NCBI GenBank assembly: GCA_014218235.1
Contig: CM024755.1
Coordinates: forward strand, 165,843,941 to 165,907,940
Direction: 5' to 3'
DNA length: 64,000 bases
Source of the DNA: Colocasia esculenta
Taxonomy: Eukaryota; Streptophyta; Magnoliopsida; Alismatales; Araceae
Shown here: piece after piece, positions 56,701 to 64,000 of the stretch
Position numbering within the stretch: the first letter of the stretch is position 1
How the letters are laid out: each line of letters starts with the position of its first letter
Made by a program: the position numbers and the translations under genes
The notes under the pieces: generated by a model
Told to the model about the DNA's origin: nothing
What the model saw: only the letters and a program-made list of their open reading frames with translations
Database searches by the model: none

Positions 56701-57393
56701 CTTGAAAATCCTGGTGAGTAGATGAGCATAAGGCAAGGAAACATTTAGCTTGCTCTTTGTTTCCCAGATTTGAGTACTGGCAAATTTCATTCTCTCAATC
56801 ATAACTGCGGCCAGATTTATCTCCTTGTTCTGGATTACCCAGAACATCAAGTCTGAGTCTGCCCTAGTGCATGAAGAAAAGGTAGCACTCCGAGGAACTA
56901 TGATTTGGCAGACAATAAAGTGGAGCAAACGATTGAAAGCTGACATCTGATTTATATCCAATTTTCCATCCTTCAGCTTAAACCCTGGACCAATAATGCC
57001 AAGTCCCTTAGCTTCATCATTCACTGAGTCCACACCACTAAAGCCTGATGTCTTCACTCCAAACAACTCATGCAACAGATCATAATCTATCTTGATCTGG
57101 GTGCCCTTTACTGTGGAGACAAGGGACCCATCTGCCTCTGATTTCAAACAAATGAAAAAGGCTTTCACAAGGTCCGGGTAGCATACCTCGGTGAGAGTAA
57201 CAACATCCATCCACTGCATTCTTCTCAAGGCTTCGACTAAACTGGACATGCCACTCTTCTCAAGATTCTGAACATCCACTGCCTTATTTCCGCAAATCTT
57301 CGTCTTCACAAACGTAAACCTCTCTTGCTCCTTTGGGGACAAATACTCAGCACTGTAGCCCCCTACGCTTCCGGAGATCATCGGAGCGGCCAT
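53782..57393 (-). CDS. Copia C third ORF (ORF3), intact, 1203 residues
   Basis: ATG at 57393, stop at 53782, no interruption. Parts: residues 1-280, a globular domain with PDLVKAFFICLK (73-84), SAFNRLLHFIVCQIIVPRSA (151-170), LPYAHLLTRIFKHFGVDV (220-237). It resembles the 'putative plant transposon protein' domain known from many plant transposon proteins. Residues 281-490, acidic, with APSQGEQ/APAKGEQ repeats. Residues 494-510, a basic cluster (KQKRVAHKRPRKSHRK). Residues 515-575, helical. Residues 580-780, Pro/Ser-rich with PPGP/SGPS repeats. KKKRK at 782-786. Residues 795-1203, a second globular domain. No signal peptide or membrane helix is apparent, unlike a viral envelope protein. It lies where SIRE elements have an 'env-like' gene. 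Its function is unknown. The nuclear-type basic clusters suggest a nuclear or nucleic-acid-linked role. Confidence 0.85.
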   Translation of the reverse strand: MAAPMISGSVGGYSAEYLSPKEQERFTFVKTKICGNKAVDVQNLEKSGMSSLVEALRRMQWMDVVTLTEVCYPDLVKAFFICLKSEADGSLVSTVKGTQIKIDYDLLHELFGVKTSGFSGVDSVNDEAKGLGIIGPGFKLKDGKLDINQMSAFNRLLHFIVCQIIVPRSATFSSCTRADSDLMFWVIQNKEINLAAVMIERMKFASTQIWETKSKLNVSLPYAHLLTRIFKHFGVDVSGAVVEKMGQSIRSRNLKKSGFSVQDGIWSKSSVAEGEAIIGDIPEVQEEAVAEEEVAAAEQAAAAVVQEAAVPVVSSQAEGSVSPVVEIISHSPEVQLEEGAAGVADSLPTTLVASILREVLDSIPSTSATSKEGGCVEEEAMAPGHTEILSETIANVEVQAGTQQDVVMDEAPSQGEQSLFEPEVPESVAEGHLEKVVLEEAPAKGEQESVELPAPSQGEQVGIEEIPPPASVPVSEGPGASNINLEEPVIQQGKQKRVAHKRPRKSHRKVNLKPIMALLKAQGEVLSSVQTSVQGIISNQASTSSDLSSIRNAMRWFNKEMSDMKNLLANLSRSSGVPPAPTQSSPAEVPRPPGPPAEVSRPTGLPVQASGPPGPSGQASGSSGPSSVVREAKGKEPMSATSAPDTSNLATPILSSPTSPLTAPPAPPTIKHPVPRTQPSSSIISSQPTFSPTPSHTSAPSSFSPSSPQTQTTPIQPTSSFNPKHLFYPPTPPSSVTFIPENPPLLGVFDTNLPDDFERNTLSTILYTATHIHRTDPPSPAKKKRKQSSSASISSSLFPPLWYSLTLEPHKRFLYKEYLQKCILSTIYGIPFLNLTEHLNIVLPLTQLSHFHKSKIFEGTEFKTEDQWANVKGNKAQYNKFLTARAESITHGAHSLTLSEWFFLKHKNLWGPFILKEIRIAKSFQQYSDFCFLNKLPEVQFSQFHSAIVMLRSERPVNIPLTVNFADIRIDSLVLLPKLHSLVFDSDAGSHAFDMFAKQMGRMSAKQSRLPSFLRFIFREYHSGRISSQVLAPLISECERLTPSVWAIIYKETHLQLEAINSSLVHQNKPSLSAEAFMDLNSINPIQEIYVQWAARYTAFFALKQDLIDQKLFYPISLDRFLHRASFGKSTYFRFILDPDQYAEFLDQQRALYIQRATQSMGPNFSVASGVFQQTFEDLEIKAWAVISQHASLLSPLYYLSHT

Positions 57394-57796
57394 GGGTTAG
57401 AGGAGAAGGAGATTCTGGTGAAGGGAAATGACGGAAGAGGTGGAAGCTCTCGAAGGGATTCTTCGCGGGAAGAGGAGAAAGCTTCGAAAGTTGCAGAGAG
57501 TCGATCCCAAAATCGTTAGGGCATCGGCTTTGGGTGAACGGATAGAGGATAAAAGGGTAAAGGTAGAAGACAAGTCGTTCTCAGAACGATTTGAATAAAT
57601 TATTACTATTTTATCGAAAAGTGAAGCGCCAGAGGCAGTAAAGCCAGAAAACGACAAAATCGTTTGACGGGTCAAACAGCTTTTAATACGATAGCGGTCA
57701 AGGAATGTAGACAAACTGAATTTTGCTCATTGTTAAAGAGGGAAAATTTCATTTCTATCTGAAAATTTTTATGCCAATAAAATTACAGAGATCTTT
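57394..57796 (-). other. Copia C gap between pol and ORF3
   Basis: 403 bp, no coding frame, about the same length as in copia B. It must hold whatever allows ORF3 to be expressed (promoter, splice acceptor or internal entry); I see no decisive signal. Confidence 0.5.
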
Positions 57797-60700
57797 TCAC
57801 ACATTGCACATCCCTAATTCCCTTCTAAGAGATGTAAATCTCTCTTCAGGTAGGGCTTTTGTGAAGATGTCTGCTAATTGACCATTTGTATCTATAAAAG
57901 AAATTTCTAAATTACCACTAGCTACGTGGTCTCGAATAAAATGATATCTTACCTCAATGTGCTTAGTCCTTGAGTGCTGAACTGGATTTTTGGTGAGGTT
58001 GATGGCACTTGTATTATCACACAATAGTGGAATTGATTTGATGTGAATTCCGAAATCCTCAAGTTGTTGCTTTATCCAAAGAAGTTGTGTACAGCAACTT
58101 CCAGCAGCAACATATTCTGCCTCAGCTGTTGATAAAGCTACTGAATTTTGTTTCTTGGATGACCATGATATTAAACATCCTGCAAGAAACTGACAACAAC
58201 CACTGGTGCTTTTTCTATCTACTTTGCATCCAGCATAATCAGCATCTGAATATCCTACTAATTCTATTTCACAAGATCTAGGATACCAGAGACCTAAATC
58301 ATGAGTTCTAGCCAGATATCTAAATATTCTTTTTACTGAAATTAAATGAGACTCTCTAGGGTCTGCCTGATATCTAGCACACATGCACACACTAAACAAA
58401 ATATCTGGTCTACTTGCAGTTAAGTAAAGTAATGATCCTATCATACCTCGATAATTCTTTTGATCTACCTTTTTACCTTTTTGATCACTGTCCATTCTGA
58501 TTGATGTGCTCATTGGGGTTGATAAAGGCTTTGCATCTTCAAATCCAAATTTCTTTAACAGCTCTTTGGTGTACTTGGCTTGACAGATATGAGTGCCATC
58601 CTTCCCTTGCTTAATTTGCAATCCAAGGAAGTAGCTTAGCTCCCCCATCAAGCTCATTTCGAATTCTCCCTGCATAAGCTTTTCAAAGTACTTGCAAAGA
58701 GATTCATCAGTAGATCCAAAAATAATATCATCTACATATATTTGCACAAGAAGTATATGTTTATCCTTAGACTTTATAAATAATGTACTATCTACTTTAC
58801 CTCTAGTGAAACCATGATCTAATAAGAAAGTACTGAGCCTTTCATACCAGGCTCTAGGTGCTTGCTTCAAACCATATAAAGCCTTATGTAGTTTAAATAC
58901 ATGATTTGGAAATTCGAGATCATCAAAACCTGGAGGTTGTTCAACATAAACTTCCTCCTTGATAAAACCATTTAAAAGGCTGATTTGACATCCATTTGAA
59001 ATAGTTTTAAATCAAATGCAGATGCATAAGCAAGTAAAATCCTAATAGCCTCAAGTCTAGCTACAGGTGCATAGGTTTCATCGAAATCTATGCCTTCCTC
59101 TTGGGAGTAGCCTTGAGCTACCAGTCTGGCCTTGTTCCTTAAGATTATTCCAGACTCATCCAGTTTATTTCTGAACACCCACTTGGTGCCAATAACTGAA
59201 TGATTGGATGGTCTAGGAACAAGTGACCATACTTGGTTTCTCTTGAACTGATTTAGTTCATCTTGCATGGCTAATATCCAAGATTCATCAGATAAAGCTT
59301 CATTGACTGTCTTAGGCTCTATTTGAGAAACAAAGGCTAAATAATCACAAGGAATTACATTACCTCTTGTTCTTACCCCTACAGATGGATCACCAATAAT
59401 GTTTTCAGGAGGGTGATCTTTCTGATGTCTCCATTCTTTTGGAAGATTTTCATGTTGAATTTCAGTTTGCTGCAGTTCTTCCAGAGGAGGATCATCCTTG
59501 TCCTTAATTGAGGTATTCTTAATTTTTCAGACAAGTCATCTGCATCATCAATGTCACTAATTTCTTCCTTTTTCAAGGAAGGGTTAGATTCATCAAAAAT
59601 AACATGTACAGATTGTTCAATTAATAAGGAACGTTTATTGAAAACTCTATAACCTTTGGGTTTAGAAGAGTACCCCATAAAGATGCCTTCATCTGATTTG
59701 GCATCCAACTTACCAATGTCCCTTTTTCCATTGTTGTGGATGAAGCAAGGACATCCGAATATTCTGAAGTGGCTGATCTTTGGCTTCTTTCCTTTGTAGA
59801 GTTCATAAGCAGTCTTCTTCAGAATCGGCCTGATCATCACTCTATTAATGATATAACATGCAGTGTTGATAGCTTCGGCCCAGAAGTATCTTGGCAAATC
59901 ATATTCTGATAACATGGTTCTTGCCATATCCAAAAGAGTTCTGTTTTTCCTCTCAGCAATTCCATTCTGTTGAGGTGTCCTTGGGGCTGAGAAGTTGTGC
60001 TCGATTCCTTGATCATCACAGAACTTTGCAAACTTTTCATTCTGAAACTCACCACCATGATCTGATCGGATAGAGACAATTGTGAACTTCTGATCTTTCT
60101 GAACTTTCTTACTGAAGCTGACAAAATTTTCAAATGTGTCATCTTTGTGCTCTAGAAAGGATACCCAAGTGAATCTTGAATAATCATCAACTATTACAAA
60201 TCCAAAATTCTTTCCTCCTAGACTGGTAGTCCTCATTGGCCCGAATAAATCCATATGAAGTAGTTCTAATGGCTTTGAGGTGGTTACTACAGTCTTTGAC
60301 TTGAAAGAGCTCTTGGTGTGCTTTCCTCTTGCACAAGGTTTGCAAATGCTGTCCAAGCTAGAATTGACCTTTGGCAATCCTTCAACTAGCTTTCTTTTTC
60401 TGAGCTTATTCAAACCGTCCAAGCTGCAGTGGCCCAATCTTCTGTGCCACAACTCTGTTGATTGATCTTTGTTAGCTGCCAAACACACGTCTTGATCCTT
60501 GAGTTCTTCTAGATAGAGTACATACAGATTTCTTTCTCTATAAGCTTCAAAAATGACTGCTCCATCCTTTAATATACTGCACTTTGATTCTTGGAACTGA
60601 ATCTGATGGCCTTTGTCACACAACTGGCTGATGCTGATGAGATTATGCTTTAACCCTTTGACCAGCATCACATCTTCAATTACTGATCTTCCTTTGATGT

Positions 60701-60869
60701 TTACGGATCCACTTCCTATTACTGTGCCTTTTCCATTATCTCCATATGTGACTGTTCCTTCTTCATCTTGGAGATTAACAAAAAGCTTCTGGTTCCCTGA
60801 CATGTGCCTTGAGCATCCACTATCCAAATACCATTTGGATGCTTTTGATTTTCCCTGAAAATTAAACAC
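57797..60869 (-). pseudogene. pol: Copia C pol, two 1-base frameshifts
   Basis: Same plan and close sequence to copia B pol. Protease WYLDSGCSRHM, integrase (LWHRRLGHCS, MDLFGP, SDHGGEF, NGIAERKN), RT with YVDDIIFG, and RNase H (YSDADYAG, STAEAEY). One base is missing near 59520 (after DDLSEKL) and one T near 58976 (DVKSAF, then stop where B has DVKSAFLNGF). The frame opens after a GTG where B has ATG. These changes separate protease-integrase from RT-RNase H, so the copy is non-functional. Confidence 0.9.
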
Positions 60870-62657
60870 TAAGTTTTAGGTACCCAAGTTCTTTTGGGTC
60901 CTGAGAGGTTAGTACCATTTATTTTTCCTTTTATTATCCATTTTTTGTTCTTAGTGGGACATGTTGCTTTGTTATGTCCTAGTTTGTTACAATGGGTACA
61001 GCAGGTTATTCTAGTTATTCTTTCAACTGGAGTATATTTAAATTTTTTATGTTCTTTATCCTTTTCGGATATAAATTCAGGAGTTGGATAAATGTTGGGA
61101 AAGACTTTTGTTTCTTCATTTTCCGAGGGAGTATAACCAAAACCATGTTTCTTCTTGGTTGATCTTTTAGCTCCACTCATCATTAGAAGAGGTTTGTTAT
61201 TTGTGAACTTGTTTATGGTGCTTGTTAAATGTTCATTTTCTTTATTTAATTTTTCTATTTCTGTTTTAAGTTCAAAATGTTCATTTTCTTTATTGATTTC
61301 TGTTTTAAGTTCACTCAATCTTCTTATTCTTCTCTTTTAAATCTTCACATAGTAATTCACTCCTTCTTTTATGTTCAGTTATTTGTTTTTCAAGTTCTTC
61401 ATTTTCTGTTTTTAGGTCTGAGTTTGTATTTTCTAAACAGGTTATATTTTTCTTACTAATTTTAAGTAATTTACATACTTCTTTATATTTTTCATAAAGT
61501 TCATTAAAAGCACTTTCTAAATTATCAGAATCTGAATCATTGCATGAATCAAAGGAAGAGTCAGAAGTTACCTTGTCTTCGGTGTTGGCCATGAAAGCCA
61601 AGTTGACTTCTTCACCTTCACTGCTTGAGCTTGACTCACTGTCTGAGTCACTGCTGTTCTCCCAAGCAGCTGCCATTGCTTTCTTTTTATACTTCTTGAA
61701 TCTTCTGAAGTTGTCCTTCTTCTTATGATCATTCTTTTTGAGCATTGGACAATCTGCCTTGATGTGTCCAGGCTTCTTGCATTCATAGCATATTACTTCT
61801 CCTTTCTTTGGATCCTTTACTTCTGGTTTTCTGAAGTCTTTGTTCTTCTTGAAAAATCTTCTTCCGGACTGATACTTCTTTTTCTTTGCTAATATTCTCT
61901 GAAGTCTTCGAGACAGCATGGCTTCTTCATCATCACTGTCTTTGCTACCTTCACTGTTATCCAAAGATTCTTCTGATATCTCATCATTCGCTTTGAGAGC
62001 ATTAGATTGCTTCCTTCTGCTGGAGGATTCTCCTAATCTCTCCATGTTTATCTCGTGAGCCATGAGAGATCCTATTAACTTTTCCAATGACATTAATTTT
62101 AAATCATTGGCTTCTTCAATGGCTGTTACTTTTGGAGTCCATGAAGATGGTAGAGATCTGAGGACTTTTCTAACCATGTCTGGTACATCATAAACCTTTC
62201 CCAATCCAGCTAATCCATTTGTAATGTCTGTGAATCTGCTGAACATCTGAGTTATTGATTCACCTGACTGCATCTGGAATCTTTCATATTGAGCTACTAG
62301 AATATCTATTCTCGTTTCCTTTACCTTGTCTGTCCCTTCATAGGTAATTCTGAGCTTTTCCCACATCTCCATTGCGGATTTGCAGGCTGAGACTCTATTG
62401 AATTCTTTCTTGCTTAGGGCACAGCATAATATGCTCTTGGCTTTGCAGTTTAAGGATATTCTTTTCCTATCATCATCTGTCCACTGAGCCTTAGCGTTTG
62501 TGACCAAAAGATCACCTTCTTCTACAATGGACCAGATTGTGTAATCATGACCTTGTAGAAAATATTCCATTCTAGTCTTCCAGTAGGTGTAGTCTTCTCC
62601 ATCGAACAAGGGAGGCCTGTTGACTGACTGACCTTCGAAGTTGCTTTGGGCTGCCAT
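60869..62657 (-). pseudogene. gag: Copia C gag, one frameshift
   Basis: It starts MAAQSNFEGQSVNRPPLFDG at 62657. Capsid-type region, first zinc knuckle CYECKKPGHIKADC, acidic Ser-rich linker, coiled coil. The first frame stops near 61311. The next continues with a duplicated ELKTEI.K.NEH motif, a second knuckle CTHCNKLGHNKATC, and ends WVPKT with the TAG at 60869 overlapping the pol frame. Apart from the single frameshift it matches copia B gag. Confidence 0.88.
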
Positions 62658-62707
62658 AGATCTTTGCTCTTCAGATCGTTGGATCTTCTTCTTTGTCGAA
62701 GAGACGG

Positions 62708-62719
62708 GCTCTGATACCA
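62708..62719 (-). other. Copia C primer-binding site
   Basis: Minus strand TGGTATCAGAGC, two bases inside the LTR; perfect iMet-tRNA match. Confidence 0.92.
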
Positions 62720-62721
62720 CT

Positions 62722-64000
62722 TGTTGCCCAGCTAGCTAGCCCAGAGGGGGGGTGAATGGGTTATTAAAACTTCTATCTCTGATTAAAACCTGTTTACTGA
62801 AAGGATTGCACAACTTAATAACAAGGTTAGAGTTAGAGCAAATAACAACCACACAAAACACATCCACAAGACACAAGGATTTTTATCCTGGTTCGGAACT
62901 CCTCTCCACAGAGACCTACGTCCAGTCCCTGAGCAATACCTCAGGATTTCACTACCAAGGGTACAATCCCCCTTATGGATCCTTACACCCAGCCTCAACT
63001 GGTCTTCCTTCAACCTGAAGGGAAAAACGACCACCCTGGATACCACCAGGTCTTCCTTCGTCCAGAAGGGAACACAACTAAAGAAGAAAATGTGTGAACA
63101 GGCTTCAGACTCTAGCTTAACAGGCTACAAGCTGAAGCTACCAAGGCCCGAGAGAGAAATAGATTTAGCAAGGTTTTCTCTCCAAGGACTACACAAGCTC
63201 TCACAAATAAAATCTTCTTTGATCACTGAGAGCTAAGAGCTAAGAACTAAGTTGGAGTGGAGCTTCGCTCTTCTTTTCAATCTTCTGAAGACTCGAAGAG
63301 ATGGTATTCTTTCCTTTTTGAAAATGCAAGTCTTGTTCTCTCTATCTTCTGTATTCTTCTCCGTCTTGAGTCTTTTATTTATACTTCTGATTCAAATTTG
63401 AACGTTGAAGTGTCCGTTGTCTCTTATCCTGGTGTACGTTAGACTGGTCACCAAGGAAGCTTCTGATCTTCAGTCTTTTATCCTTCAGTACACGCCAGAG
63501 AAATGTTTTAGAATCTTGTATCTTGTATCCAACGTTGTACAGATGAGTCTTGTCAGATATCTGCAAGCATATCAACAATAAATAGAGGACAGCTAGGACT
63601 GTCGTTGATTGTTAGTTACAGATGGAACATATATTGCAATATATAGCAAGGCTCCGTTCTGTCTAAAAAGTACGTAGACAGAGTAGCATGGAAATAGAAG
63701 ATATTGTCTGCATGCATGGGAGATACGATCAGAGAGCATTTAATGTGTAGCAGTCAACAGACAAGATATGACTTTGACTTTTCAACGCTATTAAAAAGCA
63801 TTATACTGATACAACAAGAAATTCAATATAAATAATCCTGATGCTTTCATGACTTATGAAATCGTTATGAACACTTATCAAGTCGTTATGAACTGTAAAG
63901 AAATCGTTATGAACTCTAAAGAAATCGTTATGAACTCTAAAGAAATCGTTACAGCAATCAAGTCGTTATGAATGATAAAGAAATCGTTACAACAAACAAG
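62722..64000 (-). repeat. Copia C right LTR (5' LTR), truncated by window end
   Basis: Nearly identical to the left LTR where both are present. It includes the TATA box at 63375-63383. The TCGTTA array begins near 63857 and runs off the end. It lacks a ~20-bp array segment present at 52894-52913. Confidence 0.9.

Larger units (their letters stand above)
51742..64000 (-). mobile_element. Copia C (SIRE type) with intact third ORF, runs off the window
   Basis: A sister family of copia B. LTRs begin TGTTGCCCAGCTAGC; the left LTR is complete and the right one is cut by the window end. Right to left: PBS, gag (frameshifted), pol (two 1-base deletions), gap, intact ORF3, two polypurine tracts, LTR. 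It is inserted in the F LTR. The left target site is TTAAG; the right one lies outside the window. Confidence 0.92.

Overview
This window is plant nuclear DNA, from an angiosperm I cannot name. It consists almost entirely of transposable elements nested inside one another. I found no ordinary host gene, no tRNA or rRNA gene and no CRISPR array. Evidence for a plant: a CACTA (En/Spm) DNA transposon, a hAT-like element, chromodomain Ty3/gypsy (Tekay/Del-type) elements, SIRE/Maximus-type Ty1/copia elements, and iMet-tRNA primer-binding sites.

Layout by nesting, with element letters used throughout. Region 1-2748 is unassigned and looks like an LTR promoter: nine 27-bp dyad motifs lie upstream of a TATA box. 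Element F is the oldest, an eroded + strand SIRE-type copia. It has a pol scrap at 2749-3060, a remnant of a third ORF at 3150-3500, polypurine tracts at 3652-3810, and LTR pieces at 3811-3918, 20081-20988 and 51172-51741. Three insertions split its LTR. The first is a 16-kb CACTA element (3919-20080) with a decayed TNP2 transposase and a second ORF. The CACTA carries its own insertions: a 1.4-kb hAT-like element (5800-7238, perfect 8-bp target duplication) and a nearly empty gypsy-derived LARD with 3-kb LTRs (11982-18626). The second is solo LTR E (20989-51166, perfect 5-bp target duplication). E is itself split by gypsy A (21589-46048) and by another solo LTR, D (47929-50967). Gypsy A contains copia B (25270-38724, perfect 5-bp target duplication). 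The third is copia C (51742 to past the window end).

Copia B and C are close relatives on the minus strand, with order LTR - PBS - gag - pol - third ORF (ORF3) - polypurine tract - LTR. B has an intact pol of about 1024 codons but frameshifts in gag and ORF3. C has an intact 1203-codon ORF3 but frameshifts in gag and pol. ORF3 lies where SIRE-type elements carry an 'env-like' gene. As read here it has no signal peptide or membrane segment, and it carries nuclear-localisation-like basic clusters. A degraded homologue sits at the same place in F. This ORF, and the tandem arrays in the LTRs of B, C and F, are the most interesting contents of the window.

Limits: family assignments come from motifs recognised by eye, and repeat boundaries from target duplications and TG/CA ends. 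No alignments or searches were run.
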